A stretch of DNA of 64,000 nt from Mucilaginibacter aurantiaciroseus. Its GTDB lineage: Bacteria; Bacteroidota; Bacteroidia; Sphingobacteriales; Sphingobacteriaceae. This document shows, piece by piece, positions 17,195-26,821 of the stretch (position 1 is the stretch's first letter; every line of letters begins with the position of its first letter). The stretch lies in the NCBI RefSeq assembly GCF_024055595.1, contig NZ_JAMXOF010000001.1, forward strand, positions 124,001-188,000, given 5' to 3'. The translations under genes and the position numbers were made by a program. Below the pieces are notes generated by a model. That model had not been told where the DNA came from. It saw nothing but the letters and a program-made list of their open reading frames with translations, and searched no databases.

Positions 17195-20100
17195 ATGGGG
17201 AAATTTTATTCAGCAATACTTTTAAACATTTTACTTTTTTGTTGCATTTCCCCGGCCATTGCCCAACAGCAGCAGATCCCGGTTGACGCGGTTAAGAAAA
17301 GCCGGCTGGACGCGTTGGCGATCAGCTCCCGGGCAAACTTCACAACGGGGTATCAAAGGGCTTTGGCATTGGCCCCTCAAAACGGCTGGGCAATCCGCCG
17401 CGTCACTAAAGCCGGTAACCTAATTGCCCTGCAGGGGGTTAACAGCCACGGTTTCCCTGTTTATCTTATCACCCATAACAATACCACTGCTGCCGCTACC
17501 ACCGGCACCAACACCGTACAACCCGGCGGCAGTTTGGGTTTAAACCTTACCGGTAGCAGTGCTTTTTTAAACAACAAGCTTGGTATTTGGGATGGTGGCC
17601 AGGTTTACAAGGCGCACCGCGAGTTTGAGGGTAAAACGATCACCGCGAAAGACAATACCGCCATCTTAGACCACTCCACCCATGTTGCCGGCACCATGAT
17701 AGCCAAAGGCGTGTACGCGCCTGCAAAAGGGATGGCCTATGGTGCAACCACGCTATCTGCCTGGGATTTTGATAACGATGTATCTGAAATGAGCGCCGCG
17801 GCCTCCGGCCTGTTACTTTCCAACCACTCTTATGGTGATGTTGGCGGCTGGGATTATAACAGTGCCGACGCCCGATGGGAATGGTACGGCCTGCCCGGCG
17901 ATAACGAAGATTACAACTTTGGCTTTTACGATGCGCGCGCGCAATCGTTTGACCAGGTTGCTTATAACGCGCCATACTATTTAATTGTGGAGTCGGCAGG
18001 TAACAGCCGCTCCAGTAACGGGCCCGCGTTAGGGGATACATACTATGGGTTTGAAAGCCGTACCAACCCAACTTTTGTAAATAAGGGCGCAAGGCCGGCA
18101 AACATCGGTAGTAATAATGGGTATGATATTATTACCACCACCGGTAACGCAAAAAATATACTAACGGTAGGCTCGGTAGGGCCGCTGCCAAACGGGCCGG
18201 TTAACCGTACAGATGTTGCCATATCATACTACAGCAGCTGGGGCCCAACAGATGACGGCCGCATAAAGCCCGATATTGTTGGCGATGGCGAGCAGGTGTT
18301 ATCCACCGGGGTACAGGGCACAAGTTCGTACCTGACTTTGTCTGGCACCTCAATGGCGGCGCCAAACGTTACAGGGTCGTTATACCTGTTGCAGGAGTAT
18401 TACGCGCAAAAAAATAACGGCACTTTTATGCGTGCCGCTACTTTAAAAGGGCTTGCCTGCCATACCGCGTTTGATGCCGGCAACGTTGGCCCCGATTATA
18501 TTTATGGCTGGGGATTACTGGATATGCACAAAGCCGCGCAGGCAATAACAGATAACGGCACAAAAAGCATCCTTAACCAGGCTACTTTAACACAGGGGCA
18601 AACCCGTACAATTAAAGTGACCGCTTCGGGAGTTGGGCCGCTGGCGGTAACCATATCATGGACAGACCCTGAAGGTACTCCAACCAACGGCACAACCATA
18701 AACGACCGTACCCCCAAATTGGTGAATGACCTTGATGTGAGGGTTAGCGATGGTGCTAATACCACAATGCCCTGGGTGCTTACGCCCGATAACCCGTCTG
18801 CACCGGCCACAAACGGGGATAATGTAAGGGATAATATAGAACAGGTTTACATTGCGGATGCCGTGCCGGGGAAGGAATATACTATCACCATATCGCACAA
18901 GGGTATTTTAAGATCGGGCAGCCAGGCTTATTCGGTTATTGTTACGGGTGTAGGCGGAAATCCGTATTGCGCATCAGCCCCAACGTCTACAGCCGATTCT
19001 AAGATCAATAGTTTCTCGTTATCAAATGTCAGTTACACCGCACCTGCAGGCTGCACCGGGTATACCGATAATACCAACCTTTCCATCCAATTGGAAGCGG
19101 GTAAAACCTATCCGTTTAGCCTGGCGCTGGGTACCTGCGGCGCAAACTTTAATAAAGCCGCCAAAATATTTATCGACTGGAATGGTAACGGGACATTTGA
19201 TGCCAATGAACTTGCCGCAACAACCGCAATTGTAAGTGCTACGGGCACCATCAGCGGTAACATAGCTGTTCCTGCTACGGTTTCGCCGGGTAACATTAGC
19301 CTGTTGCGTATTGTGTTGAACGAAACTAATGATGCATCGGCAATTACAGCGTGCGGCACCTACGCCAAAGGCGAAACGCAGGATTACACCGTACAATATT
19401 TAAAACCCGCCATTGATGTGGGTGCTGTCGCGATAACAAATTCTGATGGGGGTGTTACCTGTGCTACTGCTGTTGGTGTTACGGTACGGCTTAAAAACTT
19501 CGGCAGCGCTGCTGTTAGTAATATCCCGGTTACGGTAACAGTTGCCATAAATAGTAATACACTAACTACCTTTAGTGGCACCTACACCGGTAAGCTTAAC
19601 CCCGAAGAAGAAACAGATTTTACCCTGAGCGGAAAGTTCAATACCACACCAGGGGCAACCTACATGGTAACTGCAGAAACTAAACTGATTTCGGATCTGC
19701 TTGCGGCGAACAACAAGGCTACCGGCGTTATATCCATAGGCTTTCCGCCGGAGGTTAGCAACTTATCGGCTTATTTCTGTACCAACAGCAATGCTTATTT
19801 ATTGGCCGGCAATGGCGATGGCGAATTGTTCTGGTATAAGTCGCTTACAGATGTTGTACCGATTGGTTATGGTTCGCCGGCTACAATTACGGCCGCCCCG
19901 GTAAATAATACTTTTTACGCAGGCTTAAATGACTTTAGCGGTAAGGTTGGCCCTGTAAATAAAAATGTATTCCCAACAGGTAGTTACAATCAGTTTACAA
20001 CAGATGTAAATGTAACTACCAAAATACCGGTGGTTATAGAAAGTGCAAGGCTATACATTGGTAACCCGGGGCGAATGACGTTTACGGCAACAAATGATAA

Positions 20101-20926
20101 TGGTGAAGTGGTATCATCGGTAACCCTTAATGTTACGGCTACCCGCAGCAAAGCCCTGCCCGGCGACCAGCCCAATGATATTGCCGACCAGGGCAAAGTT
20201 TACACCCTGAATTTGACATTGCCTGCTGCAGGTAATTATACCATAACCCCAACTTATGAAAACGGTGCAACCCTGTACCGTAATAAGGATGGTGTTACAG
20301 GTTATCCGTTTACCACGGGTGGCCTGTTCTCTATTACCGGCAATACAGCCACCCCCAATCCCGGAATTTACTACTACTATTTTTATGATATGCAGGTACG
20401 CAGCCCGGGTTGCGCATCAATAACACGTGTGCCGGTAACCATTACCAAGCCAACGGTTACCCAAAACGGGGCTGTATTAACATCAAACATAACCACAGGT
20501 AACCAATGGCTGTTGAATAGTAAGCCGATAAAAGATGCTACAAGCGCAACTTACACGCCGTTAGTTAGCGGTAATTACCAGGTGCAGGTTACGCTTGCTA
20601 ATGGTTGTGTAACTATGTCCGATCAATTTGCGTATGCTATAGTCGCTAAAAACCCGGATAGGTCTTCTGATATTGGTTTAACTGTATTCCCGGTGCCGGC
20701 TACAACTTATTTTAATGTGGTGTTTGAAGTTAAAGCTGTGGGTAATTTAGAAATATCGCTGGTGAACACAGCAGGGCGGGTTGTTTACAGATCAGCCCAA
20801 AAAGTAGCCGCCGCGGGTAACTTTAGCACAGTTATAAATACTACAGACCGCCTGCCCGGTACTTACGTGTTAAAAGTAAACCTTAACGATAAAGTATATT
20901 CCAAAAAAATAATTATTGTGAATTAA
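17195..20926 (+). CDS. T9SS-exported subtilisin-like serine protease (S8) with GEVED domain, 1243 aa
   Basis: A signal peptide (LLNILLFCCISPAIAQ) leads into a subtilase domain with catalytic Asp133 in LGIWDGGQV, His163 in DHSTHVAGTM and Ser386 in LSGTSMAAPNVTGS; VESAGNSRSS holds the oxyanion Asn. A jelly-roll P-domain-like region follows (VTISWTDPEGTP, LVNDLDVRV). Next is a GEVED domain (KIFIDWNGNGTFDANELAAT ending GETQDYTVQY), then CARDB-like and Ig-like modules. The end is a T9SS type A sorting domain (TVFPVPATTYFNVVF to LPGTYVLKVNLNDKVYSKKI). It should be secreted and surface-attached, degrading protein outside the cell. Monocistronic with a strong terminator. Confidence 0.95.
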   Translation: MGKFYSAILLNILLFCCISPAIAQQQQIPVDAVKKSRLDALAISSRANFTTGYQRALALAPQNGWAIRRVTKAGNLIALQGVNSHGFPVYLITHNNTTAAATTGTNTVQPGGSLGLNLTGSSAFLNNKLGIWDGGQVYKAHREFEGKTITAKDNTAILDHSTHVAGTMIAKGVYAPAKGMAYGATTLSAWDFDNDVSEMSAAASGLLLSNHSYGDVGGWDYNSADARWEWYGLPGDNEDYNFGFYDARAQSFDQVAYNAPYYLIVESAGNSRSSNGPALGDTYYGFESRTNPTFVNKGARPANIGSNNGYDIITTTGNAKNILTVGSVGPLPNGPVNRTDVAISYYSSWGPTDDGRIKPDIVGDGEQVLSTGVQGTSSYLTLSGTSMAAPNVTGSLYLLQEYYAQKNNGTFMRAATLKGLACHTAFDAGNVGPDYIYGWGLLDMHKAAQAITDNGTKSILNQATLTQGQTRTIKVTASGVGPLAVTISWTDPEGTPTNGTTINDRTPKLVNDLDVRVSDGANTTMPWVLTPDNPSAPATNGDNVRDNIEQVYIADAVPGKEYTITISHKGILRSGSQAYSVIVTGVGGNPYCASAPTSTADSKINSFSLSNVSYTAPAGCTGYTDNTNLSIQLEAGKTYPFSLALGTCGANFNKAAKIFIDWNGNGTFDANELAATTAIVSATGTISGNIAVPATVSPGNISLLRIVLNETNDASAITACGTYAKGETQDYTVQYLKPAIDVGAVAITNSDGGVTCATAVGVTVRLKNFGSAAVSNIPVTVTVAINSNTLTTFSGTYTGKLNPEEETDFTLSGKFNTTPGATYMVTAETKLISDLLAANNKATGVISIGFPPEVSNLSAYFCTNSNAYLLAGNGDGELFWYKSLTDVVPIGYGSPATITAAPVNNTFYAGLNDFSGKVGPVNKNVFPTGSYNQFTTDVNVTTKIPVVIESARLYIGNPGRMTFTATNDNGEVVSSVTLNVTATRSKALPGDQPNDIADQGKVYTLNLTLPAAGNYTITPTYENGATLYRNKDGVTGYPFTTGGLFSITGNTATPNPGIYYYYFYDMQVRSPGCASITRVPVTITKPTVTQNGAVLTSNITTGNQWLLNSKPIKDATSATYTPLVSGNYQVQVTLANGCVTMSDQFAYAIVAKNPDRSSDIGLTVFPVPATTYFNVVFEVKAVGNLEISLVNTAGRVVYRSAQKVAAAGNFSTVINTTDRLPGTYVLKVNLNDKVYSKKIIIVN

Positions 20927-20927
20927 C

Positions 20928-20959
20928 AAAAAAACTGTGCTATTAAGCACAGTTTTTTT
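20928..20959. terminator. Bidirectional terminator between convergent genes
   Basis: Perfect 13-bp stem AAAAAAACTGTGC / GCACAGTTTTTTT with loop TATTAA. A-tract and T-tract on the two arms allow termination of both the subtilase (+) and the barrel-like gene (-). Confidence 0.93.
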
Positions 20960-20977
20960 GTTGTAAGATGCCCTGCG

Positions 20978-21472
20978 TTAAAACGCGTATTTCAATCCTA
21001 ATCCTGGTGCAAGGTCAAAGAAAGGGCCGGTAGCAAGTTCTAAACGGGGGTTAAGGTCAAGGCTAAAAGCTATTGGCGAGTCTTTCAGTTTATATTCAAG
21101 GCCTAAAACGCCATCGGCACCAAGTAAAATGTGGCTATCGTTGTAAACGTTATCGTCGCTGCCAAAGCGCTTGTAAACCCCTTTACCTACCGAGCCAACG
21201 TGCGCGCCAAAGCCGTAATAAAATTTCAATAGCGGCGTGTTAAAGGCAGGCTGATGTAACTCGTATAAGCCGGTTAATACCGCGCCATGGCTGCGGATGC
21301 CTACTATACCTTCAATCGCTGTGGTACTGTTCATGAAGTATTTAACAGAAAGGCCGTTCTCGTAACCGCCAAATTTTAGGCCGACAGCGGTGTTATAATC
21401 CTGCGCGGCAGAGCGTTTGCTAATGAATAAAAACGAAGTAAGTAATACTGCAATAAGGGTAAATTTTTTCAT
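20978..21472 (-). CDS. Putative outer-membrane beta-barrel protein, 164 aa
   Basis: A signal peptide (MKKFTLIAVLLTSFLFISKR, cut near SAAQ) is followed by alternating aromatic/small residues typical of a short beta-barrel: AVGLKFGGYENGLSVKYFMN, LKFYYGFGAHVG, GVLGLEYKL, and a final LGLKYAF. The terminal Phe fits an outer-membrane signal. Similar eight-strand porin-like proteins of 160-200 aa are abundant in Bacteroidota and mostly have no known function. Transcribed alone, converging on the subtilase gene. Confidence 0.78.
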   Translation of the reverse strand: MKKFTLIAVLLTSFLFISKRSAAQDYNTAVGLKFGGYENGLSVKYFMNSTTAIEGIVGIRSHGAVLTGLYELHQPAFNTPLLKFYYGFGAHVGSVGKGVYKRFGSDDNVYNDSHILLGADGVLGLEYKLKDSPIAFSLDLNPRLELATGPFFDLAPGLGLKYAF

Positions 21473-21708
21473 GTGGGGTAGTGTTTTTGGGGTAGATCTT
21501 ATGACGGAAATTCCGCCCGTGCCTGCCCATGTGTAAATGTTAGTTTCGCGTTATAAACGGCGAAAATGCCTTTTTATGCTCTTTTAACAAAATTATTGAT
21601 GCAGAAAATTAACAGTCCATTGATAAACAACCGCAAAATTATGAATGCTGATAGCTTGTAATTGTATATTAAAATAGATTAAATTGCCAAATATTTACAC
21701 CTTCTAAA

Positions 21709-23406
21709 ATGAGTTTAAATCTGCGGTTACCTTTTAAAATAAGCTTTTTTATTATATCTTTTGGGCACGTATCCTGCGCGCAAGATCTGCCGGCCACCAA
21801 CCCCAAATACAAAAACGGGATGGTTGTTTGCGCTTATCCCGATGCATCCAAAGCCGGGCTCGAGATCCTGAAAAAAGGCGGTACCGCGGTGGATGCTGCC
21901 ATTGCGGTACAATTTGCGCTTGCCGTTACCCACCCGCAGGCGGGTAATATTGGCGGCGGTGGTTTTATGGTTTATCGCCCGGCAAATGGCAAGGCAAATA
22001 CATTAGATTTTAGGGAGAAGGCACCCGCAAAAGCAAGCGCTGATATGTACCTGGATGCAGCAGGCAATGTGGTCCCTAAAATGAGCCTGTACACCCACCA
22101 GGCATCTGGCGTGCCCGGCTCTGTTGACGGGATGGTACAGGCGCATAAAAAGTATGGTAAATTAAAATGGGCTACATTGATGCAGCCTTCAATAAACCTT
22201 GCTTTCAAAGGGTTTAAGATGACCAAACGCCTGGCAGCAGATATAAACCGCAATAATTCGGTTTTTAAAAGCCTTAACCCGGGAAAGAGTTACTTAATTA
22301 AAGAGAACGGTTATAAAGAAGGTGATATACTGATACAGGAAGATCTTGGCAAAACGCTGGCCGCTATTCGCGATAGAGGACGCGCAGGGTTTTACGAAGG
22401 CCCGGTTGCCGACCTGATTGTTGCCGAAATGCAGGCGGGCAAAGGCATCATCACTAAAGCCGACCTTAAAAATTATCGCTCGGTGTGGCGTAAGCCTGTC
22501 ACCGGCAAATACAAAAGCTACAATATCATCACCATGCCGCCCCCATCAAGCGGGGGGATAGCTTTGTTACAATTACTGCGCTCGGTACAGAAATATCCAT
22601 TACACCGTTATGGCTTTAACAGCGACAGCACAGTACAATTAATTACCGAAGCAGAGCGCCGCGTTTATGCCGACCGCTCCAAATACCTGGGCGACCCCGA
22701 TTTTTACAAAGTACCGGTAGATAGTTTGTTAAAGCCAAAATACATCGATAGCCGTATGCGAAATTTTAACTGGGATGCAGCTACACCAAGCACCTCCATA
22801 CAACCCGGTACTTTTGTAGGGTACGAAAGCGACCAGACCACCCACTACTCCATAGTTGATAGGGATGGCAACGCCGTATCAATTACCACCACTTTGAATG
22901 ACAGCTTTGGCTCCAAAATATTTGTATCAGGTGCGGGCTTTTTGCTGAATAATGAGATGGACGATTTTAGCTCGAAACCCGGAGTGCCTAATATGTACGG
23001 TTTATTAGGGGGCAAAGCCAACAGTATACAGCCGGGCAAACGCATGCTGTCATGCATGACGCCTACCATTGTAGAAAAGAATAACAAGCTTTTTATGGTT
23101 GTTGGCACCCCCGGTGGCTCAACTATTATTACCTCGGTTTTCCAGACGTTGTTAAATGTGATAGAATTTGATATGGATATGCAAAAAGCGGTGGCTGCCA
23201 GGCGTTTTCATCACCAGTGGCTGCCCGATGATATCCAAAGCGAGGACGGTGCCCTAAGCGACCCCGTAAAAGATAAGCTTGCTAAAAAAGGATATACATT
23301 AACCAAGAGCGGAGCCATTGGCCGGGTAGACGGTATTTTAAAAACCAAAGCCGGCTATGAAGGCGGCGCCGATCCAAGAGGAGATGATACTAAGGTGGGG
23401 TATTGA
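21709..23406 (+). CDS. ggt: Gamma-glutamyltranspeptidase precursor
   Basis: 565-aa exported N-terminal-nucleophile hydrolase that removes or transfers the gamma-glutamyl group of glutathione and related peptides in the periplasm. The signal peptide ends around GHVSCAQ. The large-subunit part shows NIGGGGFMVYR and LDFREKAP (substrate Arg). Autocleavage is expected before Thr377 in DQTTHYSIVDRDGNAVSIT, which becomes the catalytic residue of the small subunit. GTPGGSTIITSVFQ gives the Gly-Gly oxyanion region, and the tail GGADPRGDDTKVGY is classic. Length matches the family. Single gene; an inverted repeat follows, then a MarR gene in the same direction. Confidence 0.96.
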   Translation: MSLNLRLPFKISFFIISFGHVSCAQDLPATNPKYKNGMVVCAYPDASKAGLEILKKGGTAVDAAIAVQFALAVTHPQAGNIGGGGFMVYRPANGKANTLDFREKAPAKASADMYLDAAGNVVPKMSLYTHQASGVPGSVDGMVQAHKKYGKLKWATLMQPSINLAFKGFKMTKRLAADINRNNSVFKSLNPGKSYLIKENGYKEGDILIQEDLGKTLAAIRDRGRAGFYEGPVADLIVAEMQAGKGIITKADLKNYRSVWRKPVTGKYKSYNIITMPPPSSGGIALLQLLRSVQKYPLHRYGFNSDSTVQLITEAERRVYADRSKYLGDPDFYKVPVDSLLKPKYIDSRMRNFNWDAATPSTSIQPGTFVGYESDQTTHYSIVDRDGNAVSITTTLNDSFGSKIFVSGAGFLLNNEMDDFSSKPGVPNMYGLLGGKANSIQPGKRMLSCMTPTIVEKNNKLFMVVGTPGGSTIITSVFQTLLNVIEFDMDMQKAVAARRFHHQWLPDDIQSEDGALSDPVKDKLAKKGYTLTKSGAIGRVDGILKTKAGYEGGADPRGDDTKVGY

Positions 23407-23410
23407 GATT

Positions 23411-23482
23411 GGTTCATAGATGATGGTTCATACCCGAAAATTAAAGCTCCCAGCAGCTGCTGTGAACCATTATTTATGAACC
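23411..23482. repeat. Intergenic inverted repeat (GGTTCAT words)
   Basis: 23411-23430 (GGTTCATAGATGATGGTTCA) pairs with 23463-23482 at 18 of 20 positions. It lies between ggt and the MarR gene. No T-run follows, so a terminator role is possible but unproven. It is a longer, cleaner relative of the degenerate hairpins at 10206, 27780 and 38436. Confidence 0.65.
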
Positions 23483-23513
23483 ATCAACTAAAAAATGTTA
23501 TGTTTGTCTACTT

Positions 23514-23954
23514 ATGCGAAGCAGTGTAAAACACCAGGAAACAATTGATTACTTTTTAAAAATCGTTTGGCAAACCGTTGCTAACCGGTATAACCAGTTA
23601 GTTACCGATTTTGGTATTACACAGTCTATAGGTTACCTGCTTATCAATATTGAAGAGGAGGGTACAACCGTATCGCAGGCGGCGGCATTGCTTGGCTTAA
23701 AATCTACCAGTTTATCACGCATGCTTAACCAGCTGGAGCAAACGGGCCTCATCTACCGCGAATCAAACAAAGGCGACAAGCGGTCTGTAAAAATATATTT
23801 GACAGACCTGGGCAAAGAAAAACGCCAGTTGGCTAAAACTGTTGTAAAACAGTTTAATAACTACCTAAACGCCCACATAAGCGATGCAGATAAGCAGTAT
23901 TTAACAGATATGCTTAAAAAAATCAATCAGCTTACACTTAATTACAAACCCTGA
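23514..23954 (+). CDS. MarR-family transcriptional regulator
   Basis: 146-aa winged-helix regulator. The recognition part reads TTVSQAAALLGLKSTSLSRM and NQLEQTGLIYRESNKGDKRS, the latter giving the wing (DKRS-x-K). The N- and C-terminal helices would form the MarR dimer interface. Ligand and targets are unknown. A TAnnTTTG-type box (TATGTTTG) lies at 23499-23506, only seven bases before the chosen ATG at 23514, so the mRNA may be leaderless. It is not obviously co-transcribed with the flanking ggt or FKBP genes. Confidence 0.88.
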   Translation: MRSSVKHQETIDYFLKIVWQTVANRYNQLVTDFGITQSIGYLLINIEEEGTTVSQAAALLGLKSTSLSRMLNQLEQTGLIYRESNKGDKRSVKIYLTDLGKEKRQLAKTVVKQFNNYLNAHISDADKQYLTDMLKKINQLTLNYKP

Positions 23955-24044
23955 ACGTTAGCTTTTAGCGACCGCTAATTGTTAAAAAGTGTTAAGCTGC
24001 TGTAATTGCCATATAAAACAATAAATTTGCCTTTTGAAAACTGA

Positions 24045-24554
24045 ATGAACAGGGTACTTCTGATATTATTTTTAAGTATAATTTGTTTCTCATCTTGCAA
24101 AAAGGGTTACGATTCTATTGCCGAAGAAAGAACACAGGCTGATATTGATCAAAAGGTAATTGAGGATTATATTGCTGCTACACCCGGTTTAGGCGCTAAG
24201 ATTAAGCAGGTTGACAGTGTTGGAATTAAAACCGGTGTTTATTACGTTGAAGAAAAAGCCGGAACAGGGAATGCGATATTTACAAATTCAACCCGGATAA
24301 CAATAGATTACACCAGCAAAATACTTACTACAGGAGTGGTATTTGCCAGTAGCAATAATTTCCACCCCTCGTTTACTTTGGGCGAAGTGTTAAGGGCCTG
24401 GAAGCTGGGGATCCCAAATATGAAAAAAGGCGGTAGGATCCGTATAATAGCGGCATCGCGCTATGCATATGGGCCATATGACCAGCCCGAAATAAAATTA
24501 CCTGCAAATAGCGTAGTTGATTTTGATATTGAACTTTTAGATGTAACGAACTAA
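24045..24554 (+). CDS. FKBP-type peptidyl-prolyl isomerase lipoprotein, 169 aa
   Basis: Lipoprotein with lipobox CFSSCKKG (Cys at residue 18). An FKBP fold spans about residues 60-169: YYVEEKAGTGNA, ITIDYTSKILTTGVVF, then KLGIPNMKKGGRIRIIAASR, AYGPY and LPANSVVDFDIELLDV, the typical end of the family. It should speed cis-trans proline isomerisation in envelope protein folding, although some active-site aromatics are replaced. A promoter -7 box TAAATTTG is visible at 24022-24029. Six bases separate it from a two-domain paralogue, so the two form an operon. Confidence 0.88.
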   Translation: MNRVLLILFLSIICFSSCKKGYDSIAEERTQADIDQKVIEDYIAATPGLGAKIKQVDSVGIKTGVYYVEEKAGTGNAIFTNSTRITIDYTSKILTTGVVFASSNNFHPSFTLGEVLRAWKLGIPNMKKGGRIRIIAASRYAYGPYDQPEIKLPANSVVDFDIELLDVTN

Positions 24555-24560
24555 TTTTAG

Positions 24561-25502
24561 ATGAAACAAAAGATCTTTACTTTTTTATTGATAGCTGTTG
24601 CAGGCTTAACAGCTTGTAAAAAACTTGATAACCTACCGGATATCAGGGCGTATGATAATCAGCAGATAGAAGCTTATATAAGCGCGAACGGCTTAAGTGA
24701 TTTTAAAGCTGATACCACTAAAGATGGTTCCGGCACAACCGGTATGTACTATAAAGTATTAACCCCCGGCAGTGGCGATACCTTAAAATATGCCGATAAG
24801 GTATCATTGGTTTATACCATGAAATCTTTCGACGGTAAGTACGTATCATCTGATACTATCAATAATCACATGAACGATTTTTTAGGACACTTAACTGCCA
24901 ATAATTTGCCCAAAGGTTTACAATTAGCTATCCATAACCTGCTTAAATATAAAGGCGGCAGTATGCGTTTGCTGATACCATCGCGTTTAGCATACGGTGT
25001 AAATGGGTTTGGGTCTGGTAGTATTACCAACGTAAATACCCGTATTGCAGGTAACCAAAGCCTTGATTATTATGTACATGTAATTGGCGACCAAAATGCT
25101 TACGACGACCTGGTTATTAAAAATTACATGGCGGCTAATAACTTAACCGGCTATCTAAAAGATTCGGCAGATGCTTCTGTTAAGGGGCATTACTGGTACA
25201 AGGTTATTACACCGGGTACGGGAGGCATTGAGATCAGCGAATTTTCTACCGTTACAACTACATATAGCGGCAATTTATTAAATGGCGTAGCTTTTGACGA
25301 ATCGGCTAAAACAACTGCCACTACCTTAACCCCGTTTAGTTTAATTGAGGGCGTAAAGGATGGACTTATAAAACATGCGGTAACGGGTACATCTATATCC
25401 TTGTTTATACCATCGGTATTAGGTTATGGTACAGCTCCACGAAGCACAATACCTGCCAACTCGCCGCTTAGGTTCGAGTTTCAGGTAACTAAGGTTGAAT
25501 AA
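24561..25502 (+). CDS. Two-domain FKBP-type isomerase lipoprotein, 313 aa
   Basis: Lipoprotein (LTACKKL, Cys about residue 19) with two tandem FKBP-like domains. Domain 1 (about 30-175) has MYYKVLTPGSGDTLKYADKV and GGSMRLLIPSRLAYGVNGFG; domain 2 (about 185-313) has YKVITPGTGGIEISEFSTVT, TSISLFIPSVLGYGT and IPANSPLRFEFQVTKV. Each domain is preceded by a similar lead sequence (AYISANGLSDFKAD and NYMAANNLTGYLKD), so the unit of duplication includes this helix. It is an envelope folding helper by family. It follows its shorter paralogue by six bases and converges with the photolyase gene, two bases apart. Confidence 0.86.
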   Translation: MKQKIFTFLLIAVAGLTACKKLDNLPDIRAYDNQQIEAYISANGLSDFKADTTKDGSGTTGMYYKVLTPGSGDTLKYADKVSLVYTMKSFDGKYVSSDTINNHMNDFLGHLTANNLPKGLQLAIHNLLKYKGGSMRLLIPSRLAYGVNGFGSGSITNVNTRIAGNQSLDYYVHVIGDQNAYDDLVIKNYMAANNLTGYLKDSADASVKGHYWYKVITPGTGGIEISEFSTVTTTYSGNLLNGVAFDESAKTTATTLTPFSLIEGVKDGLIKHAVTGTSISLFIPSVLGYGTAPRSTIPANSPLRFEFQVTKVE

Positions 25503-25504
25503 TA

Positions 25505-26821
25505 TTATTTGCTTAAAGCCTCTTTAAAAACTTTTAAACATCTATCGCGCGCTAAAGCGTGGTCTACAATGGGTTTTGGATACTTGCTGAAGTCGGCATA
25601 TTCCGGAACCCATTTTTTTACGTATGCTAATTTCGGGTCAAACTTTTTCAGCTGGCTATCGGGGTTAAATATCCTGAAGTATGGTGCGGCATCGGTACCA
25701 CTACCGGCAGCCCACTGCCAGCCGCCAACATTACTTGCCATTTCATAATCCAATAACTTGCGGGCAAAGTAACGCTCGCCCCAGCGCCAGTCTATCAGCA
25801 AATCTTTAGTTAAAAAGCTGGCAACCACCATACGCACACGGTTGTGCATGTAGCCTGTAGCGTTCAGTTCGCGCATGCCGGCATCCACCATCGGGAAACC
25901 GGTTTCGCCTTTGCACCAGGCCTCAAATTGCTCTTCGTTGTTTATCCATTTAATGCGGTCATACTCCGGGCGAAAGGCGTGGTCCATGGTTTGCGGGAAA
26001 TGGTGTAATATCATCATATAAAACTCGCGCCATATCAATTCGTTCAGCCAGGTTTTTTCGTGTGCTTTGTGGGCATCCCTCGCGCAACGCCTGATGCTTA
26101 CTGTACCAAAACGAAGGTGTACCCCAACGTGCGAAGTGCCCGTTATTGCCGGGAAATCGCGGTTTTTAGCGTAATCTGCAATTACACTGTCGTATTCTTT
26201 TTCCGGGTAATCTATTTCACTTTTAACAAAACCCATTTCATTTAAAGTGGGTATTGCCGGGGCTTTAAATTTGTGCAGGTTTGTCAGGTATTTTTCAGAT
26301 GGATAGGCCTTTAAATAAAAGGGTTTTAGCTTTTGATACCACTTGTTTTTGTAGGGCGTATAAACAGTATAGGGTTTGCCGTCGTCTTTGGTCACTTCAC
26401 CCTTTTCGAAAATAACCTGGTCTTTATAGGTTTTAAATTCGATGTTGCGTTTGGCGAGTAACTCTTTAATATCATCATCGCGGTCTTTAGCGTAAGCAGG
26501 CTCATAGTCATGATTGGTGTAAACAGCTGCAACGTTATATTCTTTGATGAGTTGTTTCCAGGCATGTTCGGGCTTGTCATATACTACCAACAAGCTGCTA
26601 TGGTGTTTTTTAAATTCTTTGTTGATTTCTTCAATTGCTTTATAAATAAAACTTACACGGGCATCATCTTTATCTTCCAGTTTATCCAATATCTCTTTGT
26701 CAAAAATAAAGACGGGTAGTACCGGGTTGCCGCTTTTTAGGGCATGGTACAAACCTGCGTTATCTTCCACCCGCAAATCGCGGCGAAACCAAAATATACT
26801 TATCGGGGTAACCTTATCCAT
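25505..26821 (-). CDS. phrB: Class I deoxyribodipyrimidine photolyase
   Basis: 438-aa DNA repair flavoprotein that uses blue light to split cyclobutane pyrimidine dimers. The N-terminal antenna domain starts FWFRRDLRVEDNAGLYHALK. The C-terminal FAD domain has TWLNELIWREFYMMILHHFP, GFPMVDAGMRELNATGYMHN, NRVRMVVASFLTKDLLIDWR, GERYFARKLLDYEMASNVGG and GWQWAAGSGTDAAPYFRIFN. The Asn in SNVGGW and the Trp-Ala-AGSGTD stretch are those of true photolyases and not of cryptochromes. Its start codon overlaps the end of the TIGR01777 gene by eight bases, so it is the last gene of a leftward operon within the light-response island. Confidence 0.95.
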   Translation of the reverse strand: MDKVTPISIFWFRRDLRVEDNAGLYHALKSGNPVLPVFIFDKEILDKLEDKDDARVSFIYKAIEEINKEFKKHHSSLLVVYDKPEHAWKQLIKEYNVAAVYTNHDYEPAYAKDRDDDIKELLAKRNIEFKTYKDQVIFEKGEVTKDDGKPYTVYTPYKNKWYQKLKPFYLKAYPSEKYLTNLHKFKAPAIPTLNEMGFVKSEIDYPEKEYDSVIADYAKNRDFPAITGTSHVGVHLRFGTVSIRRCARDAHKAHEKTWLNELIWREFYMMILHHFPQTMDHAFRPEYDRIKWINNEEQFEAWCKGETGFPMVDAGMRELNATGYMHNRVRMVVASFLTKDLLIDWRWGERYFARKLLDYEMASNVGGWQWAAGSGTDAAPYFRIFNPDSQLKKFDPKLAYVKKWVPEYADFSKYPKPIVDHALARDRCLKVFKEALSK